From: Ehretia macrophylla
Lineage: Eukaryota > Streptophyta > Magnoliopsida > Boraginales > Ehretiaceae
Assembly (NCBI GenBank): GCA_037974665.1
Contig: CM075771.1
Coordinates: 21,029,425 to 21,093,424 of the forward strand
Reading direction: 5' to 3'
Length of the DNA: 64,000 nt
A model generated the notes under the pieces. The model was given only the letters and a program-made list of their open reading frames with translations, made no database searches and was not told where the DNA came from. Position 1 is the first letter of the stretch. Each line of letters starts with the position of its first letter. Made by a program: the position numbers and the translations under genes. Shown here piece by piece: positions 10,887-21,053 of this stretch.

Positions 10887-12535
10887 CCTGTCTTTCCTCT
10901 AGTTTGTGGTACGGTTAACAGAATCGAAAGAGAAGAACATGGAGCAAGAGAATGAATCAAGGTAGGTAAGTGTTTCATCGATTTACATGCATAACATTAT
11001 GATTTAAATTAACATTATGAGGGAGATGAATAATGTCGAATTAATATATAATTATCTAATCTCTATATTAAATGGTCCAAATTATTCTAGTGAAATTATT
11101 ATTGTCATTGTTTGTCTATTGATGGATTATTATGGTTTTCACAATAATCGATATATATTGTTATTCCAAGAAAGCTACGATAAGGATTATTATGGTTTTC
11201 AAAATAGCGGGATCTTCCTTGTATGAATGATAAAATCACAAAAGTGGTTAAATTGGCTTAGGCCATCATGTGGGGAAAAAAAAATTACACAAAGAATAAA
11301 CTTGTGACTCAAGCTACTTGTCCAACTTCTTCACGCTGTTCAGTAAGCCCAATCCACGTAGGGTTAGGCTAGGCAAAACGATATATAAAAGCTCAACCAG
11401 TAACAAAATAATCTCGTATCCTTTTCAGATTTGAATTCTCTAATAATATTATTTGTGTAATAATATTATTAAGAAATTATCTTAATTGTTCATTATTTAA
11501 ATTTTTTTTCTAATAACATTATCACACAACCAGTGTTATTAAGAAATTCAAATCCTATCTTTTCCGTCATCGAACAAGTAGAATAACAAACCTGTCTTTC
11601 CTCTACTTGGCGGTACGGCTAGCAGGTTCAAAAGAGAAGAACATGGAGCAAGAGAATGAATCAAGGTATGTAAGTGTTTCATCGATTTACATGCATAACA
11701 TTATGATTTAAATTAACGTTATGAGGGAGATGAATAATACCGAACTAATATATAATTATCTATTTCTATACTAAATGGTCCAAATTATTCTAGTGAAATT
11801 ATTATTGTCATTGTTAGTCTATTGATGGATTATTATGGTTTTCACAATAATCAATATATATTCTTCACGTATACATTGTTATTCCAAGAAAGCTACGATA
11901 AGGATTATTATGGTTTTCAAAATAGCGGAATCTTCCTTGTATGAATGATAAATTCACAAAAGTGGTTAAATTGGCTTAGGCCATCATGTGGGGTAAAAAA
12001 AAATTACACAAAGAATAAACTTGTGACTCAAGCTACTTGTCCAACTTATTCACGCTGTTCAGTAAGCCCAATCCACGTAGGGTTTGGCTAGGCAAAACGA
12101 TATATAAAAGCTCAACCAGGAACAAAATAATCTCGTATCTTTTTCAGATTTGAATTCCCTAATTATATTGTTTGTGTAATAATATTATTAAGAAATGATC
12201 TTAACTGTTCATTATTTAAGATCCTTCCCTAATAATATTATCACACAACCAGTGCTGTTAGGAAATCCAAATCCTATCCTTTCTGTCATCGAACAAGTAG
12301 AATAACAAACCTGTCTTTCCTCTACTTGGCGGTACGGCTAGCAGATTCAAAAGAGAAGAACATGGAGCAAGAGGATGAATCAAGGTTTGTAAGTGTTTCA
12401 TCGATTTACATGCGTAACATTATGATTTAAATTAACGTTATGAGGGAGATGAACAATGTCGAACTGATATATAATTATCTAATTTCTATACTAAATGGTT
12501 CAAATTATTCTAGTGAAATTATTATTGTCATGTCT
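10887..12535 (+). repeat. Three tandem copies of an F-box gene 5' region (about 704 and 719 bp units)
   Basis: The sequence CCTGTCTTTCCTCTA..., leading to the start ATGGAGCAAGAG, occurs three times with its ATG at 10939, 11643 and 12362. Each ATG begins MEQENESR (MEQEDESR in the third) and ends at a splice-donor-like site followed by GTAAGTG. Units one and two each close with a TATA box (ATATATAAAAG at about 11381 and 12100) that sits some 260 bp before the next ATG. Units therefore run ATG to next promoter. Copy 2 has an extra 15-bp stretch (TTCACGTATACATTG). Copy 3 diverges after about 12535, where it joins the F-box pseudogene. The units look like collapsed gene copies whose bodies were deleted; that is inference. 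Confidence 0.8.
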
Positions 12536-14112
12536 AATTTTCAGATTTTCAGGGACTGGTCACGTATCTAGTCCGGTTAGCTAAATCCTTTTTCTTTCAA
12601 TGCTACCACTTCTGAGATTAGACAACAATCATGAGATTAAACTGAAATTTCACATGACTGATATACAAATTTATATCGAATGTTCTATTGGATCAAAAGT
12701 ATGTATTTACTTATGTTTTCTTAAATATTTGCTATTCTAGTATTTTTCTATCTCTGTGATTAATCTTCCCTTGCTATTATTTTTTTTTTCTTTTGACATG
12801 GTAATCTATATCTTTTGCAACGTAAAACAAGATCTCTACGTGAAAATGAATATAACGAAAAGCGCAAAATCTGGGTGTAGAAAATTTATTTCCCGTTTAT
12901 TTTTCTTGTTTATGTTTCTGATTAAGCAACAGAAAATATAATGCGTTGGTTCCTTTTCTTTTTTTCTTTTTCTTGGAGCAAACTTATTGACAATATTAAA
13001 TATACATGTCTTATATTTCAATTGCGTAGAAACTATTCCTGACCCTTTTTAATAGTGTGGGGTCCACCTCCACATTCAGGACTTGACAACCGTCAGTCAT
13101 ATAGAATAATTTTCATTCAATTACATACTCCTTTTTAGTTCGAATATATACTATAGGCAATACTTTGCAAAATTGCTTTCTTTTTCGTTTTTTTTTATAT
13201 AAAAAATTGTAGTTTCCATCTAGACTGTAACTTTTGCGTGTTATCTATTCTTACTCTTTCCCTAATACGTTTTTGTTGTTTTGTTTTGAATTACAGTTCC
13301 ACAATGCAAAGCCAAAGTCCTTTTCTTTTAGGTTTCTTTTTCCGGCCACGTTTTAGGATGTATAAACATCCATCAGATTACGGATACACTACTGATGAGA
13401 GTATTGTGCCACCTGTTGAATTTATCTCTACATCCGATGAAGGGAAGGACCTTAAAGAAGGAAAGTGGGGTGCCCTGGATGCATCTTTAAGTTTTCTTAA
13501 TCGGATTGTTCATATTGTGGGTTCTTCCAATGGGTTCCTTCTGTGCAACACAGATTTGGATGTAAACATGAATTATATCATATGCAACCCTGTTTCGTTT
13601 GGTTGTCGCTAACCTACCAGCTCTTGTGATGGAGGGGGTGATATACTGGAAAGGTTTAGGTAAACAAGTTGTGACTTATGATCCTGCCAAGGAGTCTGTA
13701 GAAGTAATTGAGTTGCCTGGAGATATTCAAAATGTATGCCGATCTCAATGTTTAAGCCAGTCTGAGGGGAAAATCTATTATGCTCGAACTGACAAATGCT
13801 ATTTTGAGGTTTGGGTTCTAGATGATTACCACAGAGCGCTGTGGAGCGTGAAGCATTGAGTTAGATTGACAACGATGATTCAACCGGAATCCTGAGACTG
13901 CTAGATCACCTGGTTCAACTGGACTTATTAGGGCCAAGTATATGCATCCATGTAATTCTCTATACAAGTTTTGTTGCTTTTCTGTAACCAGCCGTTTTTG
14001 TACGATCTTGAAAGTGGGAAAGTAAAGAAATTACTCAGTCGTCCCCGCGGCCGAAATTTGCTGTACAGAGATTTCGTTTATGAGTGGCCTTGTGCAGCCC
14101 TCTGTGCTTATT
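12362..14112 (+). pseudogene. F-box protein with F-box-associated domain, pseudogene
   Basis: The first exon MEQEDESR (12362) is followed by non-coding sequence where an F-box domain should be. After a splice acceptor at about 13296 comes FHNAKPK, then after a 1-base frameshift SPFLLGFF, FRPRFRMYKHPSDYGYTT and IVGSSNGFLLC...YIICNPVS. This is the start of an F-box-associated (FBA) domain. The middle is deleted. A new frame from about 13614 gives LPALVMEGVIYWKGLGKQVV and CYFEVWVLDDYHRALWSVKH, then further stops and shifts. A last readable piece FLYDLESGKVKKLLSRPR lies near 14000-14045. Functional relatives are substrate receptors of SCF ubiquitin ligases. Loss of the F-box, an internal deletion and several frameshifts make this copy non-functional. 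The exact F-box subfamily is not assigned. Confidence 0.75.
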
Positions 14113-14727
14113 GACAAACTATTACTTTCTAGAGAAAAATGGAAAATATGCGCAAATAAAGTCGTTTTAGATTTGTCTTCGGTTTGGTGATACTTCTATT
14201 TATCTTTTTTGATTTAGTTCTTAGCTTTTTGGAGCTTTTCTTTGATTTTTCTAGCTCTTAATATATTGTGTTTATACATTCTCTTCCCAAAACTTGTTGC
14301 GGTGTCACCCATATTACGGGATGCGAGTTCGACTATTAGTAGAGACCTTCTTTTTCACAAACTAAACAAAGGGGGTTTAAGGGCTAGGGTGAGTTTATAA
14401 TTATATTTCATCAAATGGTCAAAAGACTCAAAACAAGCCTATTTTTTTTTTTATATATAGTCAAAATAGGAATGACAAAATATTTTAATGACCACTGAAA
14501 TAGTTTATTATTTGCTAAAATGTAAACATAATCCTCATCACTTTTGATCCATTTTACCTTTAATTTTGTATTTTTAATTATCATATTTTACCAATCAAAT
14601 ATAGCAAATAAAAATAGTACCATGAATGTAATTACCAACACTATTAGTAGTCACCATTGAAATTAGAATGATTATTTTTTTCAGTCAAAAATTCTTTTTA
14701 TCTCAAAATAGCAAAATTTCACACATA
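14113..14727. other. Non-coding 3' flank of the F-box pseudogene
   Basis: AT-rich, no gene. It ends with the TA target dinucleotide of the pogo-like element (14726-14727). Confidence 0.5.
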
Positions 14728-15370
14728 CAATATAACCTCTTTAAATTAATAGTGTTAAGACTACATAAATTTGATTAATTTAGCGAGAAATTAATTTATC
14801 AATAAAATAGTAGTTATTAATTCATAAAGATATTTAGTTGTTTTTGGCTTAATAGCAAACATATTACAATTTTCTCCATAGTAAGATACAATCCATGTAA
14901 AGCATAACCTCTAAACCTTTGATGACCTTAGATAGAGACACTACTAATTAATTGGGGGTCGTAATCAATGAGTCTAGGTATCGTCAAAAATAGATATCAA
15001 CGACCTCTTGAATTTTTTTGGTAAAAATGACAAACGGTGCAGAGGTTTTAAGTATAGATTAGATCATTAACAACATGATATGGCATTAATTCTTAGGATG
15101 AAGTTGATGATGATACACAATATTTGGTATAGGTGTGACGCAAGGAAGCACTCAAAGTATTAATGACACTGCAAAGTTTCTTGTTGCACTATGAGAAAGC
15201 GATTCCACGATTTTTAGGCACATTAGGAACAATTAAATATGAGATTCAACAAAATTTAAAGTTCAATAAAAGACAAGTTACTATTAGTGGTCCCAAGTCG
15301 GGACTGGATAATTTTATTATTTAAAAGAGATTATTAATTTATCAAGTATTAATTTAAAAATATTCTACCG
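14728..15370. mobile_element. Pogo-like (Emigrant/Lemi type) non-autonomous DNA transposon, 643 bp
   Basis: The left end reads CAATATAACCTCTTTAAATT. The right end, reverse-complemented, reads CGGTAGAATATTTTTAAATT. Both continue with AATA, and both resemble the 24-bp terminal repeat of Arabidopsis Emigrant/Lemi pogo-like elements (CAGTAAAACCTCTATAAATT...). TA dinucleotides flank both sides (14726-14727 and 15371-15372), the target preference of Tc1/mariner/pogo elements. The inner part keeps the subterminal theme TTAATTTATC on both sides. There is no transposase frame, so movement would have depended on an autonomous relative. Confidence 0.65.
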
Positions 15371-15377
15371 TATATGG

Positions 15378-15446
15378 TGTTACTCCAAGAAAGCTACGAT
15401 AAAAATTAGTATGGTTTTCAAAATAGAAGAAACTGCCTTGTATGAA
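15378..15446 (+). repeat. Dispersed fourth fragment of the F-box repeat unit
   Basis: CTCCAAGAAAGCTACGAT followed by ATGGTTTTCAAAATAG and CTTGTATGA matches the internal part of repeat units one and two (about 11164-11225 and 11882-11944), with changes. Its position downstream of the F-box pseudogene suggests that this segment was originally 3' flank of the F-box gene. That would make each upstream unit a 5' end fused to a 3' flank. Confidence 0.65.
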
Positions 15447-16850
15447 ATAGAAAAATTGATCCCACCTTTTATTCTTTTGATTCTATTCTCATGTTTGGCC
15501 TATCAATTGCAGGCAATACGGATATCAAGCGTTATATGTTCCAACTTTTTTTTGTACCACAGTCTATCATAGTGGTTTTGTGGGAATTAAAATGATTTTT
15601 TAGACAAAATATATCAATATATTTTTGTAGTATTTTAACATATTTTGTGCAATCCGCAGAAGTAGTCGTCTTCCCAACCTCACCCTTGAGTCCCCCCCTA
15701 ATTAGTTATAGTACTTAAATGTATCCCACCACAGTCATCAGTTTGCTTGAATGCTAACTTAATCAAGTGGTCATTGTACAAAGGAGATTGTGGTTCCACC
15801 TTTGTCATTTCATTATCACTGTGCTAATTATGTTAAATGTGCTCACCTAAAATGAAAAAAAAATGATTTTGGTAAAGTAGTATGCTCCTCGTTGTAATAG
15901 GAGAGATTGTATAATTAATTCTTGTAAGTGTCCTTTAAATTAAGAAAAGAAAAGAAAAGAAAGACAAGTAGATAACCTTTAGAGCTTTAACTCAATTTGG
16001 TCACCGTGTGGTGCCTTACAGTAGATTCGATTTCAATCTACTCTGAAGACTCTTCACCATGAAACTAAACCGATATATGAACAATCAAATGCTGCTCTTG
16101 GTTTATTCCGGCCACATTTTGCTTCGACTTAGGTTTATGAAGACAGTTACAGAGATAATTACACAGTTAAAGCCCACTCAATGAACGGGATTTTCATTGA
16201 GCAAGATTTGATTCTAGTTAAGAAAGGTCGAACCTATTTTTAAAGATACTAAAATGATGGAAAGGATATATAGACATAGGAGCTATTTAGTTGAGTAGGA
16301 GAGACCCCGCCGACAAATGTGTATATGGTCCTAGGCAATGATGTGGCCGTCATGGGTCATCTAACCATCCTGGAGAGGATAGAATTTCCAGAGACACAGA
16401 AGACGAGCATGAAGGACGAGTTTGTTGTAAGTATGGAATTTGGAAGGGTTTATCTATCCAAGTCTTGTCACGTGATGGAGTCAGATTAGACTAAACGCAG
16501 CATGTGGATCCTTCGGTTTTTGAGTTGCTAAAAATAGAAGCAAGCTGAATTTCATTCATACACAAAAATATTTACATCGTGATGATTTGGGCCCAATATA
16601 TGTATTTTGTGGTGTAGCGATACAGTCAATTTAGGTTCTATATCAATATAATTCATGATTAGATAAAACGTATGATGGAACACATAGGTTAAAATTTAGA
16701 ACTTTTTGTCATATCAATTCACTATTTTATTACTCCACCCTAACATAAAAACAGGCCAAATTATGTTTTCGTTAAGATACCTGCAGAAATCTCCAAAACT
16801 CACATGGCATCGTTGCAAAATAAGAGCTTTAAGGGCTCATGGCCTTCCCT
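15447..16850. other. Intergenic stretch with a possible decayed coding piece (16040-16490)
   Basis: Most of this stretch shows nothing. Between about 16040 and 16490 there are longer than usual readable pieces on the plus strand (for example THSMNGIF-like reading KAHSMNGIFIEQDLILVKKG at about 16166-16226, and HLTILERIEFPETQKTSMKD at about 16357-16417). These sit in different frames with stops between them. No family was recognised. It could be an old pseudogene or chance. Confidence 0.25.
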
Positions 16851-16865
16851 AAAATTGCCCTAGTT

Positions 16866-16885
16866 TTTTTTTTTTTTTTGATCAA
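16866..16885 (-). mobile_element. Ultra-short poly(A) retroposon with 15-bp target duplication
   Basis: AAAATTGCCCTAGTT occurs at 16851-16865 and again at 16886-16900. Between them lie about 14 T followed by GATCAA, which on the minus strand reads TTGATC plus poly(A). A short 3' remnant, an A-tail and long direct repeats are the signature of target-primed retroposition by LINE machinery, here cut off after only six element bases. Confidence 0.7.
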
Positions 16886-17204
16886 AAAATTGCCCTAGTT
16901 ATGAACATACGATGCATCTTATCAAATGTCTAAACGACTTACAACTAAGCTCATCTATTATAATCATGTAAATATACGTATAGAATAGTTTTCACTCAAT
17001 TTCTTTACTAGAGTTCTTTTCTTTTTATTTTTTACAGGTTATTTTTTGCAACTACTTGTCTACAGATTATAGCTTATGTATAGTTTACGATAAGTGCTCA
17101 TCTTATTTGCTACAATTTTGAAGTACTTAAAAAATACGCTAAAAAATATCGAATTAAAAAGCATATCAAGCAGTCGATTTCTATATTTTAATTAAAATTA
17201 TAGT

Positions 17205-17980
17205 CAGGGGCGAATCCAGAATTTCCATATAGGGGGGCCGAGATTCAGTTAAAAAGATTAACGATATAACATATTTTAAACACAAGCACATATAAAGAAA
17301 CTTAGCTAAAAAAATACATGTAAATAATACTATTTAACAAAAAACACATGTAAATAATACATAATCATTTACAATTTAATATATACAATTTAAATTAAGG
17401 AAAAAAAATGATAGTTTTGTTTTGAAAATATATACATACCTTTGGAGAAATTAAAATTTCTAAAGAGATTTGAGAGTTGAAGTCTTAAAAACTTGAACAA
17501 GTCAAGAAGAGATGGTACTTTAGTTTTTTTTTTCTAAAAGAAAGGATTGTTTAGAAATTGTTTAGGGTTTAGAGGGCTTGTTGGTTTTTATTTTCAAAAG
17601 AAATAAGTTATTTTGATCAATTGATTAGTTAAAAAAAAAAAAAAAGATCAATTGATATCTGTTTCGTTTCCCGCTAATGGGTTTAAGATAGCCATTCATC
17701 TTTTTTTGTCCCCCCCTTAAAAGCAGTGGCAGCAAAATGCCTTTCATTTTTTTAAAAAAAAATTTCCCCTTAAAAGCCAGTGGCAGAAAAACAAAAAGAA
17801 AAAAATGCTACCATCATGACTCGAACATGGGACTCTAAGGTAAACTTAAATATAACTAACCACCAAGCCACTTAAGAAGTTGTGCATTTATGACAATTTT
17901 TCAATATTTATGAAAGACCAAACCTATATATTTAAAAAAATATATACATTAAATTTTTGGCCCCCCTAAATCCACCCCTG
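17205..17980. mobile_element. Non-autonomous hAT transposon, 776 bp
   Basis: The left end CAGGGGCGAATCCAG and the right end (reverse-complement CAGGGGTGGATTTAG) are matching terminal inverted repeats, each followed within 20 bp by GGGGGGCC. ATTATAGT lies directly outside on both sides (17197-17204 and 17981-17988), a perfect 8-bp target duplication as made by hAT transposases. The inside is AT-rich, has no transposase frame and contains several homopolymer runs. This is a deletion derivative that would need a transposase in trans. Confidence 0.88.
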
Positions 17981-18137
17981 ATTATAGTACTATAAGAATC
18001 ACAATTTCGCAAATACTTCTTAATAAACAAATTCCAAGAAAGGAACTGATGGCAAGAAAATTGAACCTAAAACCTCATATATATTCCAACCAGATTATCC
18101 TTAACTTTCTTTGCAAATGAGAAAAAGGGCACGTGGA

Positions 18138-18164
18138 TTTTTTTTTTTTTTTTTTTTTGTAGAA
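18138..18164 (-). mobile_element. Ultra-short poly(A) retroposon with 8-bp target duplication
   Basis: GGCACGTG at 18128-18135 recurs at 18165-18172. Between them is a run of about 21 T followed by GTAGAA (minus strand TTCTAC plus poly(A)). The tail resembles the SINE tail seen at 42930 (TTTTAC plus A-run). Confidence 0.6.
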
Positions 18165-18204
18165 GGCACGTGAACTTATATTAAAAATCTAAATCAAGAA
18201 ATAG

Positions 18205-18990
18205 AGATCAAATTCATCATAGTCGAGGAAAAGTAAAATGATGTCGACAATAAGAATATGCCTTGTTCGCTAATTCAATAAGAATAGACTTGGAAATGGA
18301 TAGAATGCATTTTATGATCGGGTTTTTCTTCTATGAAGTATGTGGTAAATTTATCATATATACATAGATAAAAAGTAATTTAATTAGTTGATAAATATTA
18401 ACTAATTATTATAAATGAGGACATTATAATAATTTATTTAAAACTCTGTAAGATCAAATTAGTAAAAATAAAAATTTTAGACATTCTAATATAATATATT
18501 TGTACAATACAAATTAATATAAATTAATTTTATAAAATAATATCTTAGTATATAACTATAACAAATGTGTCACATAAAGAATTTTTCTTTATGATCACTG
18601 TGATGTCTTAATTGTTTTAGAAGAGTGATTGATGTGCCACAAAGTATCTTTTGTCACGTAACATCTTAAGTCAAATCATGTGCTATACGTGGAAAAGAGT
18701 TGCACTGCCACGAAAGTTTTGATTCAATAATAAAATTATTCGTTTATTTATAAAAAATTCAGTGGTAAAATTACTTATTTATTTATAAAAAATTATGAAA
18801 TTAATTTATGTTAATTACATATATATTATGCAGTTATAGATCTCATCTGAATAAAATAAAATAAAAAAGTTGTAATTCTTTGGTTTGGAATCACTATCCT
18901 TTACTTCCATCACACCATAATTTCCTACAAAAAAATTCATGACTGGTCTTTTAACATTTTAAGGCTACTTGAATGAGACGAGGCTTGAAT
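18205..18990. repeat. Segmental duplication unit A1
   Basis: Pieces of this block recur, in the same order and orientation, at 31441-32470: GAGATCAAATTCATCAT, ATAGACTTGGAAAT, CTTTTGTCACG..AACATC, GTGCTATA..GGAAAAGAGT and TTTAACATTTTAAG. Allowing for the 11.2 kb Gypsy insertion, the two units were about 2 kb apart. The stretch from about 18310 to 18600 is present only here and has MITE-like ends (GATC...TTCTATGAAGTATG and an inverted counterpart), but its borders are unclear. Confidence 0.65.
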
Positions 18991-19503
18991 TGAGTTGTTA
19001 TTAAATGATTATTTCATTTAAAAATTTTAAATTTTTAGGGAGAGATTTATTATATTATTTATTGTATTCAGTATATCCCCATAAGTGTATGAAGGTTAGT
19101 TTTTAAGTCTTGCACTTGGATAATTTTAATATTTTCAAATGGATGACGATGAGTTTTAAACACATGACCTTTTGGTACCTAAAATTTAATATCATGTTAA
19201 CTGACCAACTCATCTAAAAGTTTAAATTTTTAAAGAATATTTTATTATATTATTTATTATTTTTACCAACTTTACTTTTAATAATTACCAAGTGATTGAT
19301 TGACAAGGGATAAGATACAAAAATCCCTTATAACCTATTCAATATATAAAAATTAGGAATTCTAGATTTTTATTCAATAATCATTAAAAATATATAATTA
19401 TGTACATTTTTTAATAGTTTTACTTTTAGGGTTAATGAGTATTGCAATTCACATAGGGAATAAATTCGCCCATGCAAAAAATAAAGCAACTTTTAGAGAC
19501 GCG
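18991..19503. other. Non-coding AT-rich stretch
   Basis: No gene or clear repeat border is visible. Confidence 0.45.
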
Positions 19504-19517
19504 ATGAAACATGAGTT

Positions 19518-19537
19518 TTTTTTTTTTTTTTTGTAAA
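19518..19537 (-). mobile_element. Ultra-short poly(A) retroposon with 14-bp target duplication
   Basis: ATGAAACATGAGTT (19504-19517) recurs at 19538-19551 as ATGAAACACGAGTT, 13 of 14 identical. Between them are about 15 T and GTAAA (minus strand TTTAC plus poly(A)). The end TTTAC-A(n) is the same as that of the SINE tail in the Alfin-like intron. Confidence 0.7.
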
Positions 19538-19599
19538 ATGAAACACGAGTTCGCTACGTAATCTTGCAAGAAGGCAATCTACAGATTGTAGACACATGG

Positions 19600-19814
19600 G
19601 GAGAAGGATAAACAATCTGATAAATAAATGAAAAGCATTGAAAAGTAGTAGTTGTTGTAATAGTACCGTTGTTAGTAAACATTGTTGAGCTATCAACATA
19701 AGTTTTGATCCAAACATCCAACGAGCAGAAAACTTTATTCAAATGTCACGGCCATGCACTTACCTTTCACTTCAAGTGCCAAGTACAAAAACGATGAACT
19801 TCTGCAGTCATGAC
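19600..19814. repeat. Segmental duplication unit A2, left half (interrupted by the Gypsy element)
   Basis: TTGAAAAGTAGTAG, GTAAACATTG, CTTTCACTTCAAGTGCCAAG and neighbouring text match 39280-39480 in the same order. The partner of the right half of A2 (31120-31440) lies at 40283-40590. The duplication therefore predates insertion of the 11.2 kb element that now splits A2. Confidence 0.75.
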
Positions 19815-20992
19815 TGATATGGGTAAGACCTCTGAGATTTTACAAAAATCACAAATTGTCGCAAATTAACTCAGGAGGAGAGATTCGACGACGAAGTCCG
19901 AGGTCCAACGAACCTCGGACTGATATGGGTAAGACCCATGAGCTTTTACAAAAATTGCAAATTGCCGCAAATTAACCCAGGAGGAGAGATTCAACAACGA
20001 AGTCCGAGGTCCAACGGACCTCGGACCGAGAGATCAGAGGTCCAAGGGACCTCGGACCAAGAGACCCGAGGTCCAAGAGTCCTCGGACAGAATAAAAGCA
20101 CCGAGGTCCCTTGGACCTCGGAACTTATGTCCGAGGTCCAAGAGACCTCGGACAAAATCTGTCCGAGGTCTCTTGGACCTCAGACACAATAAGCAATCCG
20201 AGGTCCCTTGGACCTCGGAACTTATGTCCGAGGTCCAAGGGACCTCGGACAAAACCTGTCCAAGGTCTCTTGGACCTGGGACATTATGTCCGAGGTCCAA
20301 GAGACCTCGGAATCATTAATCCGAGGTCCATTGGACCTCGGAATTTAGTCCGAGGTCTAATAGACCTCGGAACAAGCAATCCGAGGTCCAATTGGACCTC
20401 GGACCAAATCTGTCCGCAGCCTAACGGAGCTCGGACCAAGCCAATCCGAGGTCTCAGGCACTTTGGACTGTAAATCGGTCTTCATACGTGGAGAAACTTC
20501 ATAAGCTCGGACGAGGCATAGGGCTATCCGAAAGTCACTTTTTAAGACTTCGAGCTAAGAAGCGCTGGTAGGCATTGTTCCATAAACTCAGAGAATCCCC
20601 AACTAATCTCCCACTAAACCATCTAAACAATTGTCCACTGGCCCTTTAATAATTCCACACATGTTTGTAACGATGATCCACTACTGCACCTTTAATCTTT
20701 TGACTCAGCTGCAATGATAACTTCTCCTTTGTGACTCAGCAACCATGTGACTTATCTTTTAAACCATAAACCATGATGCCTATAAAAGGCAGAAGATTCA
20801 GCAAAGAAAACGCAGGTACATCTGATACTCACATTTACACACATATATACATTCTCTTCTCTGTTGAAGCAGGAAGCTAATTTAAGCATCGGAGTGCTAA
20901 TACGGGCTAGACTCGTCAAGCTCTCTTGGTTTTGTAGGCATCAAGGCGGTGCGTGAAGGCCACTTGTAACACGACATTTTTCTACCTTAACA
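19815..20992 (+). repeat. 5' LTR of the Tat element (1178 bp, with a tandem 106-bp start)
   Basis: The first 106 bp (19815-19920) are repeated at 19921-20026 with about ten differences. The 3' LTR has only one copy, which accounts for nearly all of the length difference between LTRs. From about 20002 to 20470 the LTR is an array of about 15 short palindromes (core TCCGAGGTCC...GGACCTCGGA). A TATA box CCTATAAAAGGC lies at about 20779-20790. The end CTACCTTAACA is followed directly by the primer binding site. Confidence 0.93.
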
Positions 20993-20994
20993 AG

Positions 20995-21014
20995 TTGGCG
21001 CCCACCGTGGGGCC
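20995..21014 (+). other. Primer binding site of the Tat element
   Basis: TTGGCGCCCACCGTGGGG begins three bases after the 5' LTR. TGGCGCC-type sites are usual in plant Gypsy elements. The exact tRNA was not assigned. Confidence 0.8.
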
Positions 21015-21053
21015 GATTCTAAATCCCCCACTGAGATTTCACAAGATCACATC

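Noticed and set aside
17820-17880. Text resembling a tRNA B-box (GACTCGAACATGGGA)
   Set aside because: It lies inside the hAT element, and no cloverleaf could be formed. No tRNA gene was found in the window.
20002-20470. Array of short repeats with spacers that at first looks like a CRISPR array
   Set aside because: The repeats are palindromes of variable sequence inside an LTR, spacers are only about 10-18 bp, and the host is a plant. There are no cas genes.
20034-20473. Open frames of 84-120 codons on both strands over the palindrome array (also at 29926-30511)
   Set aside because: They encode only repeats of the palindrome itself (reading RSLGPR, EVQGTSD and similar) on both strands at once, as expected from symmetrical sequence. 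There is no start context or domain.
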